From positions 310,001 to 374,000 of the forward strand of contig NZ_JAPIVO010000008.1 of the NCBI RefSeq assembly GCF_026239655.1: DNA of 64,000 nucleotides, in the 5' to 3' direction. This DNA comes from Pedobacter sp. MR2016-24. GTDB lineage: Bacteria > Bacteroidota > Bacteroidia > Sphingobacteriales > Sphingobacteriaceae. Shown piece by piece: positions 8,940 through 17,942 of the stretch. The notes under the pieces were generated by a model. It worked only from the letters and a program-made list of their open reading frames with translations, searched no databases and was not told the DNA's origin. Each line of letters opens with the position of its first letter. Position 1 is the first letter of the stretch. Position numbers and translations under genes: made by a program.

Positions 8940-11507
8940 TTAGTACCTGAAATTTAAAGCGATGTATGGATACCAGCCCTCATCAGAATGACCCGCTACG
9001 ACTCGTAAAACCGCCATAGATGCTGGTGCAAAGTAGAAGCCTCCACCAACGCCATTATGCCATTTTTGCGAGTCTTCCCCTTTTTTCCAGACACGTCCGA
9101 TGTCGTGGAAGCCTAAGACACCAAATTGTCCCGGTAGTACATAACTCGCAAAATCTGCCAGTTTAACGCGCATCTCCAGGTTATTGTAAAAACTATGATC
9201 GCCCGCAAACCTGAATTGTCTGTAGCCCAACAAGGTGCCTTCCCCACCTATAAATGCCGACTGGTAAAAGGCATGTTTTCCTACCGTGATCCCGCCGCCA
9301 AAACGTTCCGCAATGACGAAATTAGCGCGACTGTCCAGTCGCTGATAAAAAGCTGCGCTTCCTGTCAGCTGACCGAAAGTGTTTGCATAGTTATTCAGCC
9401 CCGTATAGCCCTGCAATCTGACGTTGATCAATCTTCCCTTGGTCGGTATAATTTCGCTGTTGCGTGTATTATTGATAAAATTCACCACTGCACCGGCGTA
9501 AAACTTAGCTTGTGTAATCGTCAGGCTATCCGAAGAATGTAATCCTGTACTGTTATTGATAAAGCGGCCTGTATTGTCCTCAGCTTCCAGGGCATAATAT
9601 TGTAATGATGGTCCGACACTAATCGAGGATTTCTCACTTCTCCATCTCAATGCAGGATCTAACTGAAATAAGCTGAACCGCGTTCTATAATATCTGATAC
9701 CATCAATAGCTTTATCAAAAGTGGTCTCATTACCTAAACCAAAGAAATTCTGCGTATTGTGCGGCGCAAAAGCACTGGCATGTAAAGTGACATCCGCCTT
9801 GCCTATGGTATGGATCCATTCTCCTTTATAATCGAACTTGAACGCTTTGGTACTGAAAGAATGCAGGAAGGAAAACTGCTGTGTATTGCCATAAGGAAAT
9901 CTTCTGAATCCGGGATTGATGAACTTAACAGACAGTCCCAGTAAAAAGCCATCATCGTTATTGAATCCGGCATTTGGCAGATACATGCTTCTGTGATACA
10001 AATCTGTTTGCCTGTAAGACAGGTTCGCCGTATCGTTCCCTAGTTTTTTGATCAGCCTTTTATCATTTCCTGTAAAAAAGGCGCTGTCGGTTTTATCATA
10101 TAATTTAACCTTTTGGTATGCATTTTCCACATGATAAGCTTTGAAGCCATGGCCGCCGATGATACGTAATTTGATAGCTGTAGATTGATTATTCAATATC
10201 ACACTATCGTTTCCGTCATGTGTATATAAACGAATCTCTTTGGTAACTGCCGGATCGAATGTTTTTTCAAACAGTACTTCCTTTACCTTTTTATCTTTTG
10301 ATAATTTATTGATCTTTACCCTAAGGCCTTTACCCGCAGCATCAGAAAGTTCCATCAGCTCTCCTTTATCACTTCCTTGAATATCTACGATTTTATTTAA
10401 AAAATGATAATAGGTATTCATCATTTCCGGCAATGTTCTCCTGCGTTCTTTTAATTGAGCAAGCAGCTCGTCATGTCGCAATGTATATACCGATGAAGGC
10501 AATCTTTTTAGCGCTTTTTCGAAAACCTCGTCGGTCAGATCGGCACAAAAATCATGAATAATGTCCATCCATTCTTTTTCACTCAGCTGGCTCAGCAAGC
10601 GGCTATCGATTCCCCTGCTCTCCCATACGTACCAATTGATATTGTGCACATTCCTTTCATAACCTTGTATATAAGGCAATAAATACGAAGACTGTGCATA
10701 TCTTGGAATAACACCCTGGGTAAGATAAAAAACCTGATCCCTGTCTCTCGGAACCGGTTTATAAACAGACTTGCCATCTATATTTTCCGCTTTCCATCTC
10801 CATTGATCATCATGCCTGTCCCAGTCACCAATCACTACATCCAGCGCCTTTGCCCTCAACATCAGCGGTCCGTCATAGGTATTATCATTGTCTGTGACCA
10901 GCTTTTTAAACATTTTTATCGTGTTGTCTGATTCACCTAAGGGCTCGCGCTCTTCTATCAGACAAAGTGTGTTTGCGAAGACATCCGTAAATTCGCCCAG
11001 ATTCTCGTCCGGCGCTATCCAGCCGATCATCGGTTCCGCATGCGGCACACCAACAGCCTTAGCAATTACAGGTACAATCAGCGCAGAAAAGGGATGCTGA
11101 GCAGACATGTTATCTTTTAATATATCCAGTACAAAAGTCTCTCTCAGATTTTCAGGTAAGAGCGACTCAGGATACTTCTCCACACTTCTCAATACCCATT
11201 CTTTACCCTGTTTGTCTTCCAGCCTTAGTGAATGCGACTGAAAACCGCCGCCCCGCTTAAGCGGGATGAGTCCCCCTTTAATTTTAGAAAGTCTGATTAC
11301 CGGCACCTTAGTTTCCATTGCGTACTCCTTCCGGTAGTTCTCTCCAAAAAAGAAGCGGTGTATTTTACTCACACTGTCGTACTTTGGATAAACTTTAATT
11401 GCTATACTATCCTGTGTGACAGGGATAGTATTTTGTATACGCGGGCTTTGGGCTTTTAGTTCTGCCGTTCCGCATAAAATGAAAATCAGGAGCGCATAAT
11501 ACTTCAT
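8940..11507 (-). CDS. secreted kinase-like domain fused to an Omp85/BamA-type outer-membrane barrel
   Basis: 855 residues with a signal peptide (to Gln20). The C-terminal half (about 500-855) alternates like an outer-membrane barrel, has an Omp85-style LLGYRQFRF motif, and ends in a Tyr after aromatic-rich strands. The N-terminal part is not a POTRA array. It has a Gly-rich loop (RGGGFQSHSLRL, 85-96), a Lys-bearing strand (WVLRSVEK, 104-111), a hinge-like CLIEERE (182-188), then IGDWDRHDDQWRW (226-238) and PVPRDRDQVF (251-260). The last two resemble the catalytic and metal loops of HipA, PI3/4-kinase-like and FAM20C-type kinases. A small beta-rich module follows (about 425-475). It stands alone, with its own -7-like element. 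Barrel assignment is firm; kinase assignment is inferred from motifs only. Confidence 0.75.
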   Translation of the reverse strand: MKYYALLIFILCGTAELKAQSPRIQNTIPVTQDSIAIKVYPKYDSVSKIHRFFFGENYRKEYAMETKVPVIRLSKIKGGLIPLKRGGGFQSHSLRLEDKQGKEWVLRSVEKYPESLLPENLRETFVLDILKDNMSAQHPFSALIVPVIAKAVGVPHAEPMIGWIAPDENLGEFTDVFANTLCLIEEREPLGESDNTIKMFKKLVTDNDNTYDGPLMLRAKALDVVIGDWDRHDDQWRWKAENIDGKSVYKPVPRDRDQVFYLTQGVIPRYAQSSYLLPYIQGYERNVHNINWYVWESRGIDSRLLSQLSEKEWMDIIHDFCADLTDEVFEKALKRLPSSVYTLRHDELLAQLKERRRTLPEMMNTYYHFLNKIVDIQGSDKGELMELSDAAGKGLRVKINKLSKDKKVKEVLFEKTFDPAVTKEIRLYTHDGNDSVILNNQSTAIKLRIIGGHGFKAYHVENAYQKVKLYDKTDSAFFTGNDKRLIKKLGNDTANLSYRQTDLYHRSMYLPNAGFNNDDGFLLGLSVKFINPGFRRFPYGNTQQFSFLHSFSTKAFKFDYKGEWIHTIGKADVTLHASAFAPHNTQNFFGLGNETTFDKAIDGIRYYRTRFSLFQLDPALRWRSEKSSISVGPSLQYYALEAEDNTGRFINNSTGLHSSDSLTITQAKFYAGAVVNFINNTRNSEIIPTKGRLINVRLQGYTGLNNYANTFGQLTGSAAFYQRLDSRANFVIAERFGGGITVGKHAFYQSAFIGGEGTLLGYRQFRFAGDHSFYNNLEMRVKLADFASYVLPGQFGVLGFHDIGRVWKKGEDSQKWHNGVGGGFYFAPASMAVLRVVAGHSDEGWYPYIALNFRY

Positions 11508-11562
11508 AATGAAAAGATATTCAAGGGATTAACCAACAAACCCCTTTCTGTAATAAGTATAG

Positions 11563-11570
11563 CAAAACTA
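11563..11570 (-). promoter_or_regulatory. -7 element of the kinase-like/Omp85 gene
   Basis: On the minus strand it reads TAGTTTTG, matching TAnnTTTG, 56 bp before the ATG at 11507. No good TTTG is seen at the -33 distance. Confidence 0.4.
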
Positions 11571-11642
11571 CAGTAATTTTTAGTATGATACTAAATCCAA
11601 TCGACCGAATGGGTTAAAAACTCGTTGAAATATTAATTCAAC

Positions 11643-11673
11643 AAAAAAGGCATCCAGAATTAACTGGATGCCT
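11643..11673 (-). terminator. intrinsic terminator of the SusC/SusD pair
   Basis: AGGCATCCAG (11648-11657) and CTGGATGCCT (11664-11673) form a perfect 10-bp stem with a 6-base loop. On the minus strand it is followed by a run of T (A at 11643-11648 on the plus strand). It lies 24 bp after the SusD stop. Confidence 0.87.
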
Positions 11674-11697
11674 CGGTGTTATTTGATAAAAATCGGT

Positions 11698-13200
11698 CTA
11701 TGGGTTTTGCTGACCAGCTAAACTCTTATTCGCGTCCATTTCTGCTCTTGGAATAAGATATTGCCATCTTACGTCACCCGCAGGCACCAACATTGTTCCT
11801 GCAACAACTGCAGATACAAAGTTAGGCACAACTGTTCTGTCCAAAGGAAGATTTAAACGTTTTAAATCTAACCATCTGTGGCCTTCACCCCACAGTTCCG
11901 TTCTTCTGTTAATCAGAATTTCGTTAACTAATGCCTGACCAGTATTTGCTGATCTTACAGCACTAGGGTCTCTTTTAGACACAAAATTGAATAAAGTAGT
12001 CTGTGCATTAGCGTTATCTCCAGAGGAAGCATAAGCCTCAGCCAGGATCAGATACATTTCTGCGGCTCTCATCAATGGCACATCACCTAAGCTGGCTCCG
12101 CTTGTCAAATTTACAGAGAACTTTCTGCTCATATACGGTTGTCTCGAAAATGTTGTAGCAGGCAAAGGGAAGTTAGCTGTAGTAGGTGCTGGTTCCCAAA
12201 GTTTTTTACGTACGTCAGTAGCCGGGATTAAACTATACAACGCAGAATTGATTCTTTTTGGATTTCCTCTCATGTATGAAGTATTTGCATTGAAAGCAAT
12301 CTGTCCATAAAAAGAGCCAAAAGTATCATCCTGATCCACTGTAGGATGTGATGCCCAGATATATTCTTTAAGGCCCATATTATTAAAGCCTGATAAGTAT
12401 TCATCAGTTGTCATCAATGTGAATCCACCATTATCAATTATATCTTTAGCAAATTTAATTGCATTGGGATAGTCTTGCATAACCAATGCAACCCTTGCCC
12501 TGATACCTTTAGCTATCCAAATGCCTGCATGGGTTTTATTGTATACTGTGGTTGCATTCAATGCGATTGCAGCATCCAGATCTTTGATCACAGCAGCGTA
12601 AACTTCTTCCACAGTTGAACGTGGTTTATTTGTGTCCGTATATGCCAGCATCAATGGTACACCCAATTGTGTATTTGGTTTAGCATTTGCATCATAACGT
12701 TTGCCATATAACTGCACTAACCAAAAATGTGCATAAGCTCTTAGTGTAAGCGCTTCAGCTTTAATTCTGTTTTTGTCCGCATCAGTACCAGTAGCTGCGT
12801 CTACGTTATCTATAATTGCATTGGCATTACCAATAATTTGATAGAATGTACGGTAGGTATAAGTTAACATGATGTGAGTATCAGTTCTGTGTGGTACCCA
12901 GGAAGCTTCTCCTGCAAACCAGTTGGAAGTAGAGATATGTATATCATCTCCAAGAAAATCCTGAAGTAACATGATACCACCTACCCCTGGCTTATTTTGC
13001 TGGTTAGTTGTTACGGTAGTTGTTCTTTCGAACATAAAACGATAAATTCCATTTAATGCAACATCGACATTTTGTGTTGTACTGAATACAGCAGTATTTG
13101 CTACTGCATCTGTAGGATTAGTTACTAAATAATCCTTTTTACAGGAAGCTAACGAAAGCGCCAGGATACCCGTAAATAATATAGTCTCTTTAATTCTCAT
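11698..13200 (-). CDS. SusD/RagB-family surface lipoprotein
   Basis: Surface glycan- or peptide-binding partner that forms the lid of the SusC transporter encoded immediately upstream (12-bp gap). The 500 residues start with a lipoprotein signal and lipobox LSLASC (Cys20). The typical SusD pattern follows: an N-terminal segment around LNGIYRFMF, the RAYAHFWLVQLYG helix, and a C-terminal RRTELWGEGHRWLDLKRL motif. No enzyme or regulator gene is in the same transcript, so the ligand cannot be inferred. Confidence 0.95.
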   Translation of the reverse strand: MRIKETILFTGILALSLASCKKDYLVTNPTDAVANTAVFSTTQNVDVALNGIYRFMFERTTTVTTNQQNKPGVGGIMLLQDFLGDDIHISTSNWFAGEASWVPHRTDTHIMLTYTYRTFYQIIGNANAIIDNVDAATGTDADKNRIKAEALTLRAYAHFWLVQLYGKRYDANAKPNTQLGVPLMLAYTDTNKPRSTVEEVYAAVIKDLDAAIALNATTVYNKTHAGIWIAKGIRARVALVMQDYPNAIKFAKDIIDNGGFTLMTTDEYLSGFNNMGLKEYIWASHPTVDQDDTFGSFYGQIAFNANTSYMRGNPKRINSALYSLIPATDVRKKLWEPAPTTANFPLPATTFSRQPYMSRKFSVNLTSGASLGDVPLMRAAEMYLILAEAYASSGDNANAQTTLFNFVSKRDPSAVRSANTGQALVNEILINRRTELWGEGHRWLDLKRLNLPLDRTVVPNFVSAVVAGTMLVPAGDVRWQYLIPRAEMDANKSLAGQQNP

Positions 13201-13212
13201 GATTATCCTCTT

Positions 13213-16200
13213 TTACAATGAAACATTCAAACCTACACTGATCATTCTGCTCGGAACGTAAGATGTACTGTTTGTACCATCAAATGACTCTGATGGATTC
13301 ATACCTTTTCTTTTTGAAATTATACCTAAATTTTCTCCTGTTACAAATAACCTGGCGCCTGATACATCTACTTTACTTAACCATGTTTTCGGTAAATTAT
13401 AGGATAAACTGGCATTACGGAAGCTGATGTAAGAAGCATCAATAAGGAATCTGCTTGAAACTGCGTTGAAAAATGATGTTCTCGCAATGTCCAGTCTTGG
13501 AATAGTAGCAGTTGTATTAGTCGGAGTCCACGAATCCAGTGCATCAGTACTCAATGCCGAACCATATGCAGTGTTCATTAAAGAAGCATACTGGCTGTCA
13601 TAGAATCTACCACCAATCTGATAAGTCAGCAAGAATGAAAACGAGAAAGCTTTATAATTAAACGTACTGTTAACCGATCCCATTAAATCTGGAATAGCTG
13701 AACCAGAATAATCATATTTTGCATTACTTGGGTTGATGGTATAGGTCTGTCCGTTAACAGTTCTCAAATCTGTAGTCGCAGTTGCCAATGGTATATAAAG
13801 ACCAGCTCCGTCAGATGGATCCACTCCAGCCCATTGACGCAGGTAGAAATTATATAAATCTTTACCAACTTCTCTTCTTTTTGTGCCTGATACAATGATT
13901 GGATTTTCTTCCGGCATTTTTGTGATCCTGTTTTTGATTACAGTCCAGTTAGTCATTAAATTCCAGCTGAAATCTTTCGATCTGATTACATCTCCACCCA
14001 ATGTTAACTCAATACCTTTGTTATACATCGTTCCAATATTTTTTGGAAATGTAGTAACCGGATCTGATAACGGTTGCGGAACCCTGAATAACAAATTAGA
14101 AGATGCTCTTCTGAAAAGATCCAGACTACCGGTAATTCTGTTTTTTAGGAATGCAAACGAGACACCTGTATTAAAAGTTTTATTTTGTTCCCATTTCAAT
14201 AATTCTGCCGGGATAGTAGATAATAAAACACCCGCCTGATCGCCATTATTCCAGCCTAGATCATATAAAGCCTGATATAAGTAATAATTCTGTGTTCCAT
14301 CAGTATTTAACAAACCATCATTACCTACAACGCCATATGATGCTTTTAATCTCAATTCATCAATCCAGCTAACATTCTTCAAAAAGTCTTCTTTGCTCAA
14401 TAACCATGAAGCACCTACTGAATAGAAAGTACCCCATCTTTTATCTTCAGAAAATCTTGAAGTTCCGTCAGATCTTAATGATGCGTCTACGAAATATTTA
14501 TTATCGTAGTTATAAGACACTTTACTAAGGTAAGACTCGATGGAATAAGTGTCTTTTGCGCTAGTTGCACTAGTTGGTGTCACAAAGTTTCCAAATTCAG
14601 TATTTCCATCAAGAATCTGATTGTTTTTTGAAGCTCCTGTTCTTCTGATCTGAAGATTATAGTTTTCATGTCCAGCTAATACACTGATTGTATTTAAACC
14701 AAAAGTTTTATCATAGCTTAATAACTGGTTGAAAGTATAACTCTGTGTAAAGTTCGTATTTTTTGAAGCATAACCTTTACTTGACACACCATCGCCAACA
14801 ATTCTGTTCCAGTATACAGAGGTTAACCTGTCACTGATATCAACACTTGCATTTGTTCTAGCCGTGAAGTCCTTTAAGAATTTAATCTCAGCATAAGTTC
14901 TTGCATTAACTGCATTTCTTCTAAAAAGATTGTCATTTAACATGGTTTCATAAACTACGTTTCTTCCACCGTTTGCACCGATCGGACGGGCCACAGCTCC
15001 AGGATGCGCTCCATAATCCCAATATTGTTCGCCAGTAGTAGTGAGTACAGGATTACCCTGTGCATCATATGCTCTCACTGGATAAATAGGTCCGATAGTT
15101 CTTGAAAAGTTAAAAATATTACTAAAACTTGATGCATTGTCTGTGGAAGCATCACTTGCCAGATTACCGTTAGCTAATGAAGCGGCCACATTACCACCAA
15201 CTTTTAACCATGGTTTAAGCTGTGAGTTCACATTTAAACGGGTGTTGAACCTCCCATAATCAGACTTCTCTATATATCCCTGCTCTTTTAAATATCCCAG
15301 AGAGAAGTAATAATCTGACTTACCGCTATTTCCGCTCAAGCTCGTATTGAAATCGCTTCTTTTGCCTGTTCTTGATAAGGGTTTTACCCAGTCAAAATCA
15401 TTGTACTTAAGCGCAGCGTTAGGATTTAAGTTTCCATCGGTACCTACGATTTCTCCATTAGGCACATTAAAAGGGTTATAAACAAGCTGCGTCTGGATTT
15501 GCGCTGAAGCAGCAACTGCTGCTGCTTCAGGAGTTTGTCCTGTACCAGTTGCAGGATAAACCAAACTGTTACGCAATGCTTGCCACATTAAAGGATAATA
15601 CTGTTGAGCATTAACTCTATCGTATTCTGGAATACCTCTTTCTGAGAAACCCTGACTCAAGTTTATACTTAACTTGTCTTGTCCAAGCTTACCTTTTTTA
15701 GTCGTAATGATAATAATTCCATTTGCTGCTCTTGATCCATACAATGCAGTAGAAGATGCATCCTTTAATAAAGAAACACTTTCAATGTCGGTTGCATTGA
15801 TATCGGCAATATTGCCATCGAATACGGCACCATCCACTACATAAAGGGGTGAATTACTTGCGGAAAACGAGCCGAAACCACGAATCCGAACAGTCGAGCC
15901 GGTACCCGGTTGTCCGTTGCCTGCGTTAACAGAGATGCCCGGAGCAACGCCAGCTAAAGCATTACTGATATTCGTAATTACCCTTTTGTCAAGATCAGCC
16001 GAACTTAATGTAGCCACAGATCCTGTGATCGCAGCTTTTTTTGATGTGCCGTAAGCTACAACAACAACTTCATTCAGTCCTTGTGCATCTGAAATTAAAA
16101 CTACGTTGACTGTGTTAGATGTACCAATAATTCTCGTTGCAGTTACAAAACCCAGAGAAGTAAATTCCAGTTCTTTTGCTGTTGATGGTACTTTGATGGC

Positions 16201-16380
16201 GAAACGTCCATCCGATGCGGCACTGGTTCCGATGTTTGTGCCTTTTACTTTTACAGATACGCCGGGCATCGGAAGCCCGTCGTCTTTTCCTGTAATGATT
16301 CCTGTAATAGTTCTGTCTTGCGCCATTGCATTAAAAGCAACGAATAACAATAAGAACAAACTTTGTAGAAGTTTTCTCAT
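13213..16380 (-). CDS. SusC/RagA-family TonB-dependent receptor
   Basis: Outer-membrane importer working with the SusD at 11698-13200. The 1055 residues include a signal peptide (to about 20), a CarboxypepD_reg-like domain (about 23-108, LEFTSLGFV), the marker VVVAYGTSKKAAITGS, a plug with VRIRGFGSFSASNSPLYVVD and LYGSRAANGIIIITTKKG, and a C-terminal barrel ending in SVGLNVSL. There is no STN domain. Length is normal for the family. First gene of a two-gene unit, with a 356-bp leader or intergenic region upstream. Confidence 0.95.
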   Translation of the reverse strand: MRKLLQSLFLLLFVAFNAMAQDRTITGIITGKDDGLPMPGVSVKVKGTNIGTSAASDGRFAIKVPSTAKELEFTSLGFVTATRIIGTSNTVNVVLISDAQGLNEVVVVAYGTSKKAAITGSVATLSSADLDKRVITNISNALAGVAPGISVNAGNGQPGTGSTVRIRGFGSFSASNSPLYVVDGAVFDGNIADINATDIESVSLLKDASSTALYGSRAANGIIIITTKKGKLGQDKLSINLSQGFSERGIPEYDRVNAQQYYPLMWQALRNSLVYPATGTGQTPEAAAVAASAQIQTQLVYNPFNVPNGEIVGTDGNLNPNAALKYNDFDWVKPLSRTGKRSDFNTSLSGNSGKSDYYFSLGYLKEQGYIEKSDYGRFNTRLNVNSQLKPWLKVGGNVAASLANGNLASDASTDNASSFSNIFNFSRTIGPIYPVRAYDAQGNPVLTTTGEQYWDYGAHPGAVARPIGANGGRNVVYETMLNDNLFRRNAVNARTYAEIKFLKDFTARTNASVDISDRLTSVYWNRIVGDGVSSKGYASKNTNFTQSYTFNQLLSYDKTFGLNTISVLAGHENYNLQIRRTGASKNNQILDGNTEFGNFVTPTSATSAKDTYSIESYLSKVSYNYDNKYFVDASLRSDGTSRFSEDKRWGTFYSVGASWLLSKEDFLKNVSWIDELRLKASYGVVGNDGLLNTDGTQNYYLYQALYDLGWNNGDQAGVLLSTIPAELLKWEQNKTFNTGVSFAFLKNRITGSLDLFRRASSNLLFRVPQPLSDPVTTFPKNIGTMYNKGIELTLGGDVIRSKDFSWNLMTNWTVIKNRITKMPEENPIIVSGTKRREVGKDLYNFYLRQWAGVDPSDGAGLYIPLATATTDLRTVNGQTYTINPSNAKYDYSGSAIPDLMGSVNSTFNYKAFSFSFLLTYQIGGRFYDSQYASLMNTAYGSALSTDALDSWTPTNTTATIPRLDIARTSFFNAVSSRFLIDASYISFRNASLSYNLPKTWLSKVDVSGARLFVTGENLGIISKRKGMNPSESFDGTNSTSYVPSRMISVGLNVSL

Positions 16381-16594
16381 GTCAAAAATTTAGGTTAACA
16401 GTTAATAATTAGCCCTAAGATATCTTTGACATTTGTTGAAACAAGTTTTAGTGTAACATTTTTGAAAGAATATACTAACTACTGTGATTCTATAAAATTT
16501 ATTAATCTACGGTAACGTTCCCGGAGATTTTCGGCGTAAAAAAGTGCATTTAAAGCTTGTAAATAAAGATTCTAAATATTCCTGATTTCTATAT

Positions 16595-16610
16595 GTAACG
16601 TGTATGTTAC
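16595..16610. promoter_or_regulatory. GTAAC-N6-GTTAC inverted repeat
   Basis: GTAAC (16595-16599) and GTTAC (16606-16610) form a short palindrome about 215 bp upstream of the SusC start. A related GTAACGT is at 16512-16518. Could be an operator; short enough to be chance. Confidence 0.25.
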
Positions 16611-16694
16611 GCAATTATTACCATTGCCTTTATAATCAAGCTAATAGGATTTAACAAAATTGCCAATTCTTCCTTTCATCTGATCAAATTTTAT

Positions 16695-16731
16695 AAAAGC
16701 TGCAGGAGATAAAAATGATTACCTCCTGCAG
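16695..16731 (-). terminator. terminator of the alcohol dehydrogenase gene
   Basis: CTGCAGGAG (16700-16708) pairs with CTCCTGCAG (16723-16731), with a 14-base loop, six bases after the dehydrogenase stop. On the minus strand it is followed by C then TTTT. Confidence 0.6.
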
Positions 16732-16736
16732 ACAGA

Positions 16737-17783
16737 TTAACTGAGTGAAGCCATGTCAATCACAAAACGGTAATGTACATCACCCGCCATTGTACGTTCA
16801 TATGCTTCATTGATCTGATCAATATTGATCATTTCTACATCTGAAGTGATATTGTGTTCAGCACAGTAATCCAGCATTTCCTGAGTTTCTTTAATGCCGC
16901 CTACTAATGAACCAACAAGACTTCTGCGACCAAAAATTAAATGGAAAGCCTGTACTTCTGATGGTGTTGGCGGTACGCCCAACAAGATCATTACTCCATT
17001 ATTTTTTAATAAAGCCAGATAATCATTGTAATCATGAGCAGCTGAAACAGTATCAATAATGAAATCAAAACTGTTAGCCAGCCTGGTCATATTTTCTTTT
17101 TCGGTAGTCAGTTCGAAATGATGTGCACCTAATGCAGTGGCATCTTTCTCTTTACTTTTAGAACGGCTCAGTACCGTTACTTCAGCACCCATGGAGGCTG
17201 CTAATTTCACTGCCATGTGGCCCAATCCACCTAAACCTAATACCGCCAGTTTATCACCTTTTTTAACATTCCAGTGTTTCAACGGCGAATATGTAGTGAT
17301 ACCTGCACACAATAGCGGTGCAACCTTTTCAAGAGGTAATTTATCAGATACGCTTAACACGAAAGATTGTTTAACCACAATATGGCTGGCATAACCACCC
17401 TGAGTGATTGTTTTTTTATCCTGAGATTCTGAATTGTAAGTCTGCGTATGGCCGTTCTCGCAATATTGTTCCTGATCATCTTTGCAGCTGTCGCAATGAC
17501 CACATGAATCCACAAAACAACCAACACCTACAGTATCACCTACCTTGAAATTAGTAACCTGATCCCCTACGCGGGTCACTTTACCTACAATTTCATGACC
17601 TGGTACTACCGGATAGATTGTTCCGCCCCATTCATTTCTTGCCGTGTGTATATCAGAGTGACAAACACCACAATACAAGATTTTAATTTCTACATCATCC
17701 GCTCCGGGTTCCCGGCGATCTATGTTTAATGGCTCCAATGCTTTTTCTGCACTGTAAGCTCCGTATGCTTTTACATCCTTCAT
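16737..17783 (-). CDS. zinc-dependent NAD(P) alcohol dehydrogenase (YahK/cinnamyl-ADH type)
   Basis: Cytosolic medium-chain dehydrogenase that reduces aldehydes with NADPH. I start it at the ATG at 17783 (348 residues) rather than at an upstream TTG (17792). Catalytic zinc ligands are Cys41 in GVCHSD and His63 in PGHE, with Glu64. Structural zinc ligands are Cys94, Cys97, Cys100 and Cys108. The Rossmann motif is GLGGLGHMAVKLA. The run FNMI-like substrate loop and overall length match the YahK/CAD group. It stands alone between two terminators. A TATGTTTG -7 match lies at 17810-17817 on the minus strand, 27 bp before the ATG. Confidence 0.92.
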   Translation of the reverse strand: MKDVKAYGAYSAEKALEPLNIDRREPGADDVEIKILYCGVCHSDIHTARNEWGGTIYPVVPGHEIVGKVTRVGDQVTNFKVGDTVGVGCFVDSCGHCDSCKDDQEQYCENGHTQTYNSESQDKKTITQGGYASHIVVKQSFVLSVSDKLPLEKVAPLLCAGITTYSPLKHWNVKKGDKLAVLGLGGLGHMAVKLAASMGAEVTVLSRSKSKEKDATALGAHHFELTTEKENMTRLANSFDFIIDTVSAAHDYNDYLALLKNNGVMILLGVPPTPSEVQAFHLIFGRRSLVGSLVGGIKETQEMLDYCAEHNITSDVEMINIDQINEAYERTMAGDVHYRFVIDMASLS

Positions 17784-17883
17784 CTTTGTCAATTACTTAG
17801 TTGTTCCAACAAACATAAATACAAAAGATGTTGCTTTTGTTCTGAGAAACTTAATTTTTGTGTCATGTTCATTTCCTTTTAAA

Positions 17884-17921
17884 CAAAGCAAGCCGCATAG
17901 TTTTGATTCTATGCGGCTTGC
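17884..17921 (-). terminator. strong terminator of the LytS-protease-SusCD-LytTR-lyase block
   Basis: GCAAGCCGCATAG (17888-17900) and its perfect complement (17909-17921) form a 13-bp stem with an 8-base loop. On the minus strand it is followed by TTTGTTTAAAAG. It lies 21 bp after the lyase stop and closes the block. Confidence 0.85.
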
Positions 17922-17942
17922 GGAATTATGTTTGAGCTCTGT

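Larger units (their letters stand above)
16381..16736. other. 356-bp intergenic region between alcohol dehydrogenase and SusC genes
   Basis: No credible ORF. It holds the terminator of the dehydrogenase gene (16695-16731), a small palindrome (16595-16610) and the SusC promoter region. No clean -33/-7 pair for the SusC gene is visible. A TATCTTTG on the plus strand (16421-16428) has no plus-strand gene after it. Confidence 0.7.

Noticed and set aside
16421..16428. TATCTTTG on the plus strand, a perfect -7 box
   Set aside because: No plus-strand gene follows it and there is no TTTG at the -33 distance; probably chance in AT-rich DNA.
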